Assembly (NCBI GenBank): GCA_947630535.1
Contig: CANRHZ010000019.1
Coordinates: forward strand, 1-35,050
DNA length: 35,050 bases
Source of the DNA: Candidatus Gastranaerophilales bacterium
GTDB lineage: Bacteria; Cyanobacteriota; Vampirovibrionia; Gastranaerophilales; Gastranaerophilaceae
Direction: 5' to 3'
The translations under genes and the position numbers were made by a program. The notes under the pieces are model-generated. The model was not told where the DNA came from. It saw only the letters and a program-made list of their open reading frames with translations, and searched no databases. Position 1 is the first letter of the stretch, and the number at the start of each line of letters is the position of its first letter. Positions 16,400-25,006 of this stretch are shown here, piece by piece.

Positions 16400-16822
16400 G
16401 TATTCTATAAATTTTTTGCTTACCCCAAATTCATATCCACAGTTATCAAGGGTTACTCCCCCCATTTCAATAAATTTCGGGTTAATTGCGGGATAGTCCC
16501 TGCAAAAAAACGGTCTTATAAAATAAATTGAACATTTGTTATTTTTTAAGTGCTTGCATTTAAAAAGTATTGCCCCCTCAAGTTCTTTTCCTTCCCCTGA
16601 TACGTTTCCGTTCGGGGTAAAAAAATTATAAATTAAATGCTTCCTTTGGAGCTTTTTAAAATCTTCTGTTGTCTTGATATACCCGTTCTCATCTGAAAAT
16701 AAAATGCACGTACAACACTGACCGCACATTTTACACTTTCCTTTTATTACGTATTTTGAGGATGTTAATTTGTTTTTAAGGAAAAGAAAAACATCCTCAA
16801 TAAGATTTTTAATTTTATTCAA
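16394..16822 (-). CDS. YkgJ-family cysteine cluster protein
   Basis: This 142-residue protein carries the metal-binding Cys pattern of the YkgJ (UPF0153) family: CKMCGQCCTC near residues 33-42, then CKHLKNNKCSIYFIRPFFC, followed by RDYPAI. The family is predicted to bind zinc or an iron-sulphur cluster and its function is not known. It overlaps the upstream lipoprotein gene by eight bases and ends the six-gene minus-strand operon that starts with pilT. Confidence 0.85.
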   Translation of the reverse strand: MNKIKNLIEDVFLFLKNKLTSSKYVIKGKCKMCGQCCTCILFSDENGYIKTTEDFKKLQRKHLIYNFFTPNGNVSGEGKELEGAILFKCKHLKNNKCSIYFIRPFFCRDYPAINPKFIEMGGVTLDNCGYEFGVSKKFIEYL

Positions 16823-17219
16823 CCTTTATAACTCCAATTACAACGGGCTTTAAGAAATCTGTATAATCAAAGACCTGAAAGATATAATAACCCTTATTAT
16901 TTATTACAATATAGTCTGTATATGCGTTTTTATTTGAAAGTTCAATTGCTCTGTTATAAAGATATTCATACCCGAAGAATTCTGATTTTTCACTCTCTTT
17001 TTTAAATACCTGTAATTTTAGAAGCCTTGTTTTAAATCCGTCGGGGTTATAAATTGCATAGTAGATTTTTTCTTTTGTGTGAAAAGTATTGGTAATATTA
17101 TAGTGCCCCTGACTATTAAAAGGGGTTTTTGAAAAAGCAATTTGGGGTTTTTCTTTGTCGCAGCCTGTTTGAAACAAAAGAGTTATAAATAATATAAAAA
17201 TGACGGCAAGTTTTTTCAT
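16815..17219 (-). CDS. Probable lipoprotein of unknown function
   Basis: The 134-residue product begins MKKLAVIFILFITLLFQTGC, a lipoprotein-type signal peptide. The Gln at -3 is unusual for a lipobox, but Gly-Cys is in place. The remainder has beta-strand-like segments (KIYYAIYNPDGFKTRLLKLQ, YIVINNKGYYIFQVF) and no recognised domain. It lies one base after the TPR protein gene and overlaps the YkgJ gene, so all three are co-translated. Its partner may be the periplasmic TPR protein. Confidence 0.75.
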   Translation of the reverse strand: MKKLAVIFILFITLLFQTGCDKEKPQIAFSKTPFNSQGHYNITNTFHTKEKIYYAIYNPDGFKTRLLKLQVFKKESEKSEFFGYEYLYNRAIELSNKNAYTDYIVINNKGYYIFQVFDYTDFLKPVVIGVIKVE

Positions 17220-17220
17220 T

Positions 17221-19239
17221 TTAATCGGTTAACCCCTTATATAAGGAGTCTGTTTTTAATTTTGCCTGTTCTTTCAGTTCTTCGTTATCCGATGTTTCTA
17301 TGAATTTTTCATAGTAGTAAATTGCGGAATTTTTTATATTCTGTTTTTCATAAGACTTTGCGCATCCCCAGAGTGCGTAAGAATATTTTGGGTTAATATC
17401 AAGTGCCTTTTTAAAGTTTTCAATAGCGCTTGTATAGTCATTCACATCAAAATCGCACAACCCCAAATTAAAATAAGCGTTTTCATTTTTTGGATTAATT
17501 TCAAGTGCTTTATTGTAATATTCTTTTGCTTTATCGTTATTTTTTAAGTATTTGTGCATAGAACCTGCTTTAACATATAAATTGTCGTCATTGGGACTTG
17601 ATTGCAAAAGATTTTCATATATATTAAGGGCATCAAGGAAATTTCCCGTTTTTGTGTAGCTATCTGCTAAGAGTTCTGCCGATTCATTATCTGAAGTGTC
17701 TAATTCGTAAGCCTTTTTAAATGCACCCTGAGCGCCCTGTTCTTCGTTCATTTTGCTTAAAGAAAGGCCGTAATCTTTATAGATATCTTTATTGTCAGGT
17801 GAAACCTCAAGCGCTTTTTCATAGTTTTCTACAACTTTATTCTTTGCGCCCAGTTCTTCATAGGTTTTTGCAAGACCTATATAGCCTTCATTATTTTCCG
17901 GATTGTATGAAACGGCACGTTCGTAAATTTCTTTTGCCTTTTTATATTCCTTGTTTTTTAAAAGTGAATTTGCCCATTTGCAGGTGTTTGAATAAATACT
18001 GTTTTCAATTTCCGTTGGTTTAATATCAAATTCCTTAAGGTCATCTGCATTAAAGTATGAAAGTTTTCCGTATATATTATCTGCCTTTTCAAATTCGCCC
18101 ATAGCTTCCAAGCATAAGCCCTTATTGTATAGCGCCCTTAAGTTTTTAGAGTTAGAGGAAAGTTCGTTTTCATATATCCCAATTGCTCTTTCAAACTCGC
18201 TATTTTCAAAATAGCTTTTTGCAAGTTCGTTTTTCATATCAAAATCGTTTGTTATTTGGCTTCCCTTTTCAAAAACGCTTATTGCAAAGTTATTGTTTTT
18301 ATTTTTTCTGTATAAAAGCCCTAAATTCATATATGCGTTTTTATCGTTCGGGTTTGCTTTTATATACTCTTGATAAGCTTTAATTGCTTCATCATTTTTA
18401 CCCATATTTTCAAGAAGCTTGGCATAATCAAATTTAAGACTGTCTAAATTTGGGTTTAAATTGAATGTTTTTTGATAATTTTCGTAAGCTAAATCATATT
18501 CTTTTAAGTAAGATTGAACAACCGCAAGATTTCCAAGCGCAATATAATCATTCGGGTTTAATTTAACGGCATATTCAAAATTTTCTTTTGCAAGATTATA
18601 CTGTTTATCCCTTAAATAACTTAAACCAAGTTCCGAATAGTCCTTAAAAGAGTCGGGGTTTTTAGATTTGGTAAGCTCATATTCTTTGATTGCCTCTTTG
18701 TATTCTTTTAAATTTAAGTAGCAGTTTGCAAGCAAATTACCCGCTTCAAGGTTGTTTGGATAGCTTGATAAAAACAGTTTATAGTAGTTTGCCGCATCTT
18801 CATACTGTTCGCTATAAAACTTGGCATTTGCAAGGTTTAAATAGTTGTATTTATAATCGGGCATGATTTCTTGAGCCTTCATATAAGTATCAAATGCGCC
18901 TTTATAATCTCCTTTTTGCTGATAAATATTGCCAAGGCTTACATACAAAAAAGCATCATCGGGGTTGATTTCGATTGCTTTTTTATAGTATACAATTGCA
19001 TTATCCGCCTGATTGTTTCTTGCATAAAGGCCCGCCAATTTTGTTAAAAGGGTAATGTCGTCTTTTGAGTTTGAAAGGGCTTTTTGTATTAAATCAATCG
19101 CATCTTCAAATCTTTGATTTGATTCAAAATTAATTGCCTGCATATAAAGACTGTTGGCTTCTTTTGTCATTTTTGCTACTGAAGGGGAACTTATAACCAA
19201 TAACAAAAATAATACTGTTAAGATTTTATTTTTATTCAT
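17221..19239 (-). CDS. Secreted protein with a long array of TPR repeats
   Basis: This 672-residue protein starts with a signal peptide (MNKNKILTVLFLLLVISSPS). From about residue 25 to the end it is made of about 18 tetratricopeptide repeats with the usual spacing of 34 residues (for example DAFLYVSLGNIYQQKGDYKG, NENAYFNLGLCDFDVNDYTS). TPR solenoids bind other proteins, so it is likely a periplasmic scaffold. It lies in the operon with pilT and recO, 23 bp after recO. A role in pilus assembly is possible only by association; relatives such as PilF/PilW are much shorter. Confidence 0.9.
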   Translation of the reverse strand: MNKNKILTVLFLLLVISSPSVAKMTKEANSLYMQAINFESNQRFEDAIDLIQKALSNSKDDITLLTKLAGLYARNNQADNAIVYYKKAIEINPDDAFLYVSLGNIYQQKGDYKGAFDTYMKAQEIMPDYKYNYLNLANAKFYSEQYEDAANYYKLFLSSYPNNLEAGNLLANCYLNLKEYKEAIKEYELTKSKNPDSFKDYSELGLSYLRDKQYNLAKENFEYAVKLNPNDYIALGNLAVVQSYLKEYDLAYENYQKTFNLNPNLDSLKFDYAKLLENMGKNDEAIKAYQEYIKANPNDKNAYMNLGLLYRKNKNNNFAISVFEKGSQITNDFDMKNELAKSYFENSEFERAIGIYENELSSNSKNLRALYNKGLCLEAMGEFEKADNIYGKLSYFNADDLKEFDIKPTEIENSIYSNTCKWANSLLKNKEYKKAKEIYERAVSYNPENNEGYIGLAKTYEELGAKNKVVENYEKALEVSPDNKDIYKDYGLSLSKMNEEQGAQGAFKKAYELDTSDNESAELLADSYTKTGNFLDALNIYENLLQSSPNDDNLYVKAGSMHKYLKNNDKAKEYYNKALEINPKNENAYFNLGLCDFDVNDYTSAIENFKKALDINPKYSYALWGCAKSYEKQNIKNSAIYYYEKFIETSDNEELKEQAKLKTDSLYKGLTD

Positions 19240-19262
19240 TTTTCTTCTTATTTACCCTTACT

Positions 19263-20036
19263 TTAGCTTACCTTTGTAGCTTCCATAATTATGGCAGCTT
19301 TGCTTTTTTTTGAACTTGTAAGTTCTATATATTTTTTTAGAAGGTTAAAGCATCCGTCTGCAACTTTATCGTTAATTAAAGAATCGTATTTTGTTTCTTT
19401 ATCAACGGGTGTTTTATTTAATGTTACCAGAAAATCTCTCAATTTTTCATGCAATCTTGTATAATTTGTTGTACCGCTTGAACAATCGCAACATGTTATG
19501 CCGCCCGTTTCAAGAGAAAAAAGCACTGTTCCTTCGGGTTTTTTAGAACACTTTAAACACCTTTCAAACTCTAATCCGAAACCCGATAACTTCATAAAAG
19601 CAAGCTGAAATTTTATTGCGCATAAAGTAGTTTGCGCTTTATTTTTTGAATTTTGTATGTTTTCAAGAGTTTTATATAAAACCTCATAAATGGCTTCGTT
19701 TTGTTCTTTGTCTTTGTTTTCGTCATTGCAAAACGTGTTTATAACCTCAAGCACGTAACATGCCGTTGTAAGTTTATCAAGGTTATACCTCAGTTTGTTA
19801 AAAGGGTTGATTGCACTTGCTTCTTTTATAATATCCAAGTTTCTTTTTGAATTTAAAAAAACTCTGTTTGCAACAAGAGCCTGCATTCTTGCACCAAGCT
19901 TGCTTTTTGGATTTTTAACTCCTTTGGCAATTCCCCTTATAAGTCCCATATCTTTAGAAAACATTATAACAATATTGTCATTTTCGCTCAGAGGATACGT
20001 TTTTATATTTATGGCATCTGTCGTATAACTATCCAT
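19263..20036 (-). CDS. recO: DNA repair protein RecO
   Basis: RecO loads RecA onto SSB-coated single-stranded DNA in the RecFOR pathway. The N-terminal OB fold is seen in INIKTYPLSENDNIVIMFSK and the segment to about residue 75. The helical C-terminal part carries a zinc finger (CLKC ... CCDC, at about 148-170). The 257 residues are full length. Its ATG shares bases with the stop of the upstream gene (TAATG), so translation is coupled. The position after pilT and a pilus-linked unknown gene is not usual for recO, as far as I know. Confidence 0.92.
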   Translation of the reverse strand: MDSYTTDAINIKTYPLSENDNIVIMFSKDMGLIRGIAKGVKNPKSKLGARMQALVANRVFLNSKRNLDIIKEASAINPFNKLRYNLDKLTTACYVLEVINTFCNDENKDKEQNEAIYEVLYKTLENIQNSKNKAQTTLCAIKFQLAFMKLSGFGLEFERCLKCSKKPEGTVLFSLETGGITCCDCSSGTTNYTRLHEKLRDFLVTLNKTPVDKETKYDSLINDKVADGCFNLLKKYIELTSSKKSKAAIIMEATKVS

Positions 20037-21562
20037 TAGACACTAACCTTAATTGTGGAAATTTCATTGTTGATAAAATCTTCGCAAAGAGAATCCTGAG
20101 TAATATAATCGTATTTTACGATGCAGTTTTCATCAATTTCTTTAAACATTTGCTTATAGTACTCTTTTTTGGTTATTTCTTTTGAGAGGATATAGACTTT
20201 TTTAGGTCTTGATACTTCAAATGCACACCTTAAAAATTCAACCGTAAGGGCTCTGTTGTTTTCAAGCGGAGGATTAATTAAAATCCAAGTGTCGGCTTTT
20301 TTCATCAAGTCGATTCCTTTAATGAAATAATAGGGGCTTGCATTGGTTTCAAGGTTTTGGGCTTCATATATGTCAGGGTACATTGAAGAAGAACACTTGT
20401 TGCATTGCATACTCAAGACTTTGTTGTGAAGTCCGCCAAAATATTCTCTTTGTCCGCATTTGGGGCAAACAAATATGTTTGAAAGACCAAACAGAGGAAT
20501 TATTTTTGTTGTTTTTCCTATGTATTCCTGTTTGGTAATATTCGGAATTTCAAAATTTACATCGTATTGAATAAATGTTTTTATAATATTTTCACTTTTA
20601 GAGGTAGTTATAAAATAAATATCCCCTTTTGTGGTGTTTAGCATTTTTAAAATTTCGCCTATTTCATCTGTCTGTATGTCGGCTATATTTTTTACTACTG
20701 CACAGTCCTCCATAGGATAGGATTCTTCATTCAGACTTAATTTATCAAGCTTTAATCTGTAGGCTTTATTTTTCATATAATCAACAAAAGCGGGTTTATC
20801 ATCATAAAAAACGGCAACATTTTGAAGGGTCGATTCTTTTTGTTCAAGTATAATCTTTTCTTCATTAGAGTCTATATAATTGTTTTTGCTTTCTTTATTT
20901 TCTTCATTTGAATTTAATTGTTCAATTTCTTGTCCTTCTTGCTCTTGCATTTGCTCCTTTTCATGGTGTTGTTCTTGTATTTCTTCTTGTATTTGCTCTT
21001 GTGGTTGTTCTTGTTGTTGGGGTGTAAAGATAACGGGTTTTTCTTCTATATTATTTTCAATTGTGTTTTCGTCCTGAACAAAGTTATCTTCAATTTTTTC
21101 TTCCGTATTTGAAATTCCATAGGGCATTATTACATCCGGTTTTAGTGTTTCATCGGTTGTATCTTGTTCATTTGTTTCAAAAATAGTTTGTTGGACACTT
21201 AAAATGCTTTCTTTTGCAGGATTAAATGCGTCTTTTATTATTTCTATAGGTTCTTTTTTTTCGGTTAAATCTTTTGGTTCAAAGTTTTGTTGACTATTCT
21301 CATATACAATTTCCGGTTTTTCTCCGTTTAAAATATCATTTATAGTCCTTGTAAGAAGGTCTTTTATATCGTTTGGAACGCTCTGTTCTTCAATGTATGA
21401 TAAAATCTGTCTTAAATCATCCGTTAGTTCAAATTTATATCCTGTGTGGAATTTTTCATGAAGCTTGTGCGCCCCAAGCTGCAAAAGCTGCATATCACCT
21501 CTTTTTAAGGCTACATACAGTCTTTTTATTGTCATATCTTCAGCTTCAGGAAATGGCGTCAT
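20036..21562 (-). CDS. Unknown protein with Gln/Glu-rich linker and sirtuin-like zinc module
   Basis: Of the 508 residues, 1-80 are a helical domain (TIKRLYVALKRGDMQLLQLG), 81-240 a low-complexity acidic linker with a Gln/Glu run at about 181-222, and 245-508 a globular domain. The globular part contains a Cys4 zinc ribbon, Cys366/369 and Cys387/390, with the spacing seen in sirtuins. It is preceded by IIPLFGLSNIFVCPKC and followed by SMYPDIYEA and KKADTWILINPPL, placed like ElHG, RPDVV and the late Rossmann strand of Sir2. The catalytic His is replaced (LFGL) and no GAGIS motif is visible, so a catalytically dead or reassigned Sir2-like fold is my guess. It is the second gene after pilT. Confidence 0.7.
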   Translation of the reverse strand: MTPFPEAEDMTIKRLYVALKRGDMQLLQLGAHKLHEKFHTGYKFELTDDLRQILSYIEEQSVPNDIKDLLTRTINDILNGEKPEIVYENSQQNFEPKDLTEKKEPIEIIKDAFNPAKESILSVQQTIFETNEQDTTDETLKPDVIMPYGISNTEEKIEDNFVQDENTIENNIEEKPVIFTPQQQEQPQEQIQEEIQEQHHEKEQMQEQEGQEIEQLNSNEENKESKNNYIDSNEEKIILEQKESTLQNVAVFYDDKPAFVDYMKNKAYRLKLDKLSLNEESYPMEDCAVVKNIADIQTDEIGEILKMLNTTKGDIYFITTSKSENIIKTFIQYDVNFEIPNITKQEYIGKTTKIIPLFGLSNIFVCPKCGQREYFGGLHNKVLSMQCNKCSSSMYPDIYEAQNLETNASPYYFIKGIDLMKKADTWILINPPLENNRALTVEFLRCAFEVSRPKKVYILSKEITKKEYYKQMFKEIDENCIVKYDYITQDSLCEDFINNEISTIKVSV

Positions 21563-21577
21563 ATAAAATTCTCCTTT

Positions 21578-22675
21578 TTAAATTAAATTTTCAGAATTGG
21601 GGTCGCTTAGCCCGTGGTATATACCTCGCATCATTTGATGGAGCTCTGTCGGATTATCACTGTATTCCATAGCAATTTCTTTATCCACAAGACCCAGTTT
21701 AAAGAGGTTATAAATTGAAGAATTCATTGTGCAAATCTCGGAGTTTGTAGATCTTGTAAGAATTTGGTCGATATCAGAAGCCCTGTCTTTTGCTATATAG
21801 TCTGCGATAGCGGGGGTAGTCATCATAACCTCAAGGGCAGGAACAAGCCCTCCGTCTGTTTTTGGTATTAATTTTTGAGCTATTGTGCCTTTAAGCGCAA
21901 CCGATAACCTTTTTCTTATAAAGTCTTTTTGTTCGGTATCGAAAAGTCCCACAATCCTGTTTATGGTTTGAACGGCAGAATTTGTGTGCACCGTGGATAA
22001 AACGAAGTGCCCTGTTTCTGCTGCTTGAATTGCGGCTTCTACCGTTGCTTTATCCCTGATTTCGCCTATTACTATAATATCGGGGTCTTGCCTCAGAGCA
22101 TATTTAATGCCGGATGGGAAATCTTCAACATCAATCCCCAAGCCCCTTTGAGTTATAAGGCACATTTTATCGGAATATAAAAATTCTATAGGGTCCTCAA
22201 TGGTTATTATGTGTTTTTTTTGACTTTTGTTTATAGCTTCTATCATTGAAGCAATTGTTGTGGATTTACCGGAACCCGTTGCTCCCGTTATTAGAAGTAT
22301 TCCGTTATTAAATTCCGTAAACTTTTGGATTGAGGGGGGGAGCATAAGGTCTTTAAATGTAGGTATTTCGTATGGAATAAGACGCATTGTAATTTTAGGC
22401 AACCCTAAATCCTTACAGTAATTAACCCTATACCTTGAAACACCTTTTAATTCGTAAGTAAAATCCAAATCCAGACTTTCTTTTATTTTGGGAAGAATAT
22501 CTCTGGGGAGAATTGTTTGCAAGATTGTATCAAACTCATCTTCTGAAACCGGCGGTAAATCCAGCATGGCAATTTCACCCGATATTCTTAAAGAGGGACG
22601 TTTCCCCGCCATTAAATGAACGTCTGAAGCTTTAACTTTTGCTATTTTGCTTAAAAAATTGTTTATATCAAACAT
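21578..22675 (-). CDS. pilT: Type IV pilus retraction ATPase PilT
   Basis: PilT is the hexameric motor that depolymerises type IV pili and drives twitching. The 365 residues are typical. It has an N-terminal PAS-like domain, Walker A GATGSGKST (131-139), an Asp box IITIEDPIEF, Walker B DPDIIVIGEIRD (196-207) and the His box AAETGHFVLSTVHTNSA. It heads a six-gene minus-strand operon. It is the only pilus machinery gene in the window and ties the prepilins at the two edges to a retractable pilus. Confidence 0.96.
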   Translation of the reverse strand: MFDINNFLSKIAKVKASDVHLMAGKRPSLRISGEIAMLDLPPVSEDEFDTILQTILPRDILPKIKESLDLDFTYELKGVSRYRVNYCKDLGLPKITMRLIPYEIPTFKDLMLPPSIQKFTEFNNGILLITGATGSGKSTTIASMIEAINKSQKKHIITIEDPIEFLYSDKMCLITQRGLGIDVEDFPSGIKYALRQDPDIIVIGEIRDKATVEAAIQAAETGHFVLSTVHTNSAVQTINRIVGLFDTEQKDFIRKRLSVALKGTIAQKLIPKTDGGLVPALEVMMTTPAIADYIAKDRASDIDQILTRSTNSEICTMNSSIYNLFKLGLVDKEIAMEYSDNPTELHQMMRGIYHGLSDPNSENLI

Positions 22676-22879
22676 TTAAATTTTCCTCTTTTAAAAAACA
22701 AAAATTCTTCCTATTTGATATATTACCTTATATTTGTTGAATTTGTACAATTTTTTTACAAACTTTTTGTTTAATTGTTAACAAATATTAAGAACATGAA
22801 ATATGATGGGCAATTCTCAAATAAAAAAAGTTTTTATACAAATGTAGGGTTAGTACAAAATATTTGGAAGGAAGTTTGT

Positions 22880-23611
22880 ATGGGACTAGCAGCAATTAAC
22901 AACCAATATCTCAACCTAAACGGTATTTGCGGCGGATATGGTATGGGATATGCAGGTGCAGGCTTGTATTCGGAATCTTACACAGATAATGCCAAACAAT
23001 GCATTGAAAACGGCTATGAACTTAGTGCGGTTACAAATTCATATGCAAATAAGGCTTCCGTTTCATCTTCAAGCTTTGCACAACAATGTCAAGCTATAGA
23101 GTTTCTTTTAAATCAAGGAAGAACGGATGATGCTATGGCAAAATACAACGATTTGTATAAAGATATGGCATCAAACTCTTACTATGAAGGGTATAATGAA
23201 AATGAAATTAAAACCCTGATGCAGGATAAATATTTGACTGCTACGGGAACAACAATTGTGAACGATATTGCAAATAACTCATCTTCTTCGTTTGCGGCAG
23301 GCGCTAAAAGCTCAATTCCTATTGTAGGCGCACTAAATAGCAACAATTCGTCTGATGATTTTGTAGCCGAAGCAACGGGCACAAAAAAATCGGGCTGGTC
23401 AACCGTTAAGAAAGGTGCAGGCGTTGTGGCCGGTGTCGGTGCAAGTGCAGGGGCAGTATACGGAATAACAAAACTTGCGGGCATGGGTGCATCAAGCAGC
23501 AGCATGTTGAATACTATATCCAAAAGCTCAAAAACGGCTGCAATTGCAACGGCAGTTCTTGCAATAGGCACTTTCATTGCAGGCAAAATCATAAAATCAA
23601 ACAAAGATTAA
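22880..23611 (+). CDS. Unknown Ser/Ala/Gly-rich protein with C-terminal membrane segment
   Basis: I do not recognise this 243-residue protein. The N-terminus (MGLAAINNQYLNLNGICG) has no Sec signal. Then follow a Gly/Tyr-rich stretch, a helical part (QQCQAIEFLLNQGRTDDAMA), a Ser/Asn-rich linker and a Gly/Ala-rich C-terminus with two hydrophobic segments (GAGVVAGVGASAGAVYGITK and AAIATAVLAIGTFIAGKIIK). I chose the ATG at 22880 because AAGGAAG lies six bases upstream; the frame is open upstream to 22775 without such support. The two C-terminal hydrophobic segments recall secreted membrane-inserting effectors, but this is only resemblance. Confidence 0.7.
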   Translation: MGLAAINNQYLNLNGICGGYGMGYAGAGLYSESYTDNAKQCIENGYELSAVTNSYANKASVSSSSFAQQCQAIEFLLNQGRTDDAMAKYNDLYKDMASNSYYEGYNENEIKTLMQDKYLTATGTTIVNDIANNSSSSFAAGAKSSIPIVGALNSNNSSDDFVAEATGTKKSGWSTVKKGAGVVAGVGASAGAVYGITKLAGMGASSSSMLNTISKSSKTAAIATAVLAIGTFIAGKIIKSNKD

Positions 23612-23657
23612 TAAAAAACCGATACAAACTTTTTAGACCAACTAATCCTTTTAATTT

Positions 23658-23691
23658 AAGGGCAAAAACATTGATATTTGTTTTTGTCCTT
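23658..23691. terminator. Bidirectional terminator between convergent genes
   Basis: A 12-bp stem with one G-T pair (AAGGGCAAAAAC / GTTTTTGTCCTT) and a ten-base loop lies between the ends of the gene at 23611 (plus) and the gene at 23696 (minus). T-rich sequence follows on the plus strand, and T residues within the stem can serve the minus strand. Confidence 0.75.
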
Positions 23692-23695
23692 ATTT

Positions 23696-24238
23696 TTATA
23701 TAAGTGACCATCCAAATTCAAAAGATTTAATATTTGTATCTAAAAACTTGGGGTTTTTTATCATGGATATTTCTTTAATTGCGCTTAGCACGCTTTCTTT
23801 CATTAAAATTCCGGTTTTTTTAATTAATGCACCGAGTATTACTATGTTTAAAATTAATTTTTTATTCTCTGCAACAATAATATCATTAAAAGGCTCAAGA
23901 CAATACTCCATGCCGGTTTTTCCTTCTATGTTTCCGGTAAATGAAGTATCTGCAAGTATAAAACCGTCTTTTTTAACCATGCCCATAAATTTAGATAGCG
24001 CCTGTTTTGATAAGAATACCCCGTAATCAATTGAATCAAAAATGGGAGAAGCAATACACTCATCCGACACAATTACGTAACAATTGGCCGAGCCTCCTCT
24101 CATTTCAGCTCCGTAGCTTGGAATCCAAGTTGTGTTTTTTCCTTCAATCATGGCGGCTTGAGATATAATTCTGCCTAAAAAAAGCACTCCTTGTCCGCCA
24201 AATCCGGATACTACTATATTCTTTTGTTTGTCCGCCAT
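23696..24238 (-). CDS. 2-oxoacid:ferredoxin oxidoreductase, gamma subunit
   Basis: This is the small catalytic-domain subunit of a ferredoxin-dependent 2-oxoacid oxidoreductase, which makes acyl-CoA, CO2 and reduced ferredoxin. The 180 residues contain the family start VVSGFGGQGVLFLGRI and the PSYGAEMRGGSANCYV motif. It is the last gene of a four-gene operon, nine bases after the beta subunit. Specificity (2-oxoisovalerate or 2-oxoglutarate) cannot be fixed from this subunit. Confidence 0.93.
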   Translation of the reverse strand: MADKQKNIVVSGFGGQGVLFLGRIISQAAMIEGKNTTWIPSYGAEMRGGSANCYVIVSDECIASPIFDSIDYGVFLSKQALSKFMGMVKKDGFILADTSFTGNIEGKTGMEYCLEPFNDIIVAENKKLILNIVILGALIKKTGILMKESVLSAIKEISMIKNPKFLDTNIKSFEFGWSLI

Positions 24239-24247
24239 AATTAATTC

Positions 24248-25006
24248 CTATTTAATGTCTTTAAATACCCCTAATTTGTGGGTTTTTGAAATTTCATCCT
24301 CTATATATTTCATTGATTCAACGGGTGTTTTTTTCCATCCCGTCGGGCATGGTGTTAAAACTTCGACAAAGCTGAGTCCTAAACCCTTTATTTGATTTTC
24401 AAAAGCTTTTTTAATCGCCCTTTTTGTTTGAATTATGGTTTTTGGACTTGATACAGAGCATCTTTCAACATAAACGGCCCCGTCGCACATAGCAACCATC
24501 TCAGATATTTTAACGGGATATCCGAACATTTTTGGGTCTCTGCCGAGAGGAGTTGTGGTTGTTTTTTGCCCTATAATACTTGTTGCGCTTGCTTGACCGC
24601 CCGTCATACCGAAGTTTGCATTATTTATACAGATAACGGTAATATTTTCCCCTCTTGATGCGGTATGGATAGTTTCATTCATGCCTATCGTGGCTGCATC
24701 TCCGTCCCCTTGATAAGTAAATACAATTTTATCGGGTCTTGCCCTTTTAACTCCCGTTGCAACGCAAGGGGCTCTCCCGTGAGATGAACCCACCACATCA
24801 AGGTCAAAATATTTTTCAAGACAAATTGAACACCCGACAGATGCCACCGCTATTGTATCTCCTTGGACGTTTAATTCATCCAAACATTCCGCAATTAACC
24901 TCAGCACAATTCCATGCCCGCATCCTGCACAGAATGTGTACTCGTAATCTTCTTTTATGGTTTTAGGTCTTTGAAAGACGATTTTTTCTTCTTTTAGTTG
25001 TGACAT
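24248..25006 (-). CDS. 2-oxoacid:ferredoxin oxidoreductase, beta (TPP-binding) subunit
   Basis: This subunit binds thiamine pyrophosphate and holds cysteines for an Fe-S cluster. Seen are CAGCGHG (26-32), the TPP motif GDGDAATIGMNE (100-111) with its partner INNANFGMTGGQ (127-138), and the C-terminal TPCPTGW, typical of the VOR/KOR group. The 252 residues are full length. It overlaps the alpha subunit gene by 13 bp, so the two are translated together. Confidence 0.95.
   Translation of the reverse strand: MSQLKEEKIVFQRPKTIKEDYEYTFCAGCGHGIVLRLIAECLDELNVQGDTIAVASVGCSICLEKYFDLDVVGSSHGRAPCVATGVKRARPDKIVFTYQGDGDAATIGMNETIHTASRGENITVICINNANFGMTGGQASATSIIGQKTTTTPLGRDPKMFGYPVKISEMVAMCDGAVYVERCSVSSPKTIIQTKRAIKKAFENQIKGLGLSFVEVLTPCPTGWKKTPVESMKYIEDEISKTHKLGVFKDIK

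Noticed and set aside
20880-21112. Cys- and Leu-rich open frames opposite the Gln/Glu-rich linker
   Set aside because: They are the complement of repetitive CAA/GAA codons and have no start signals.
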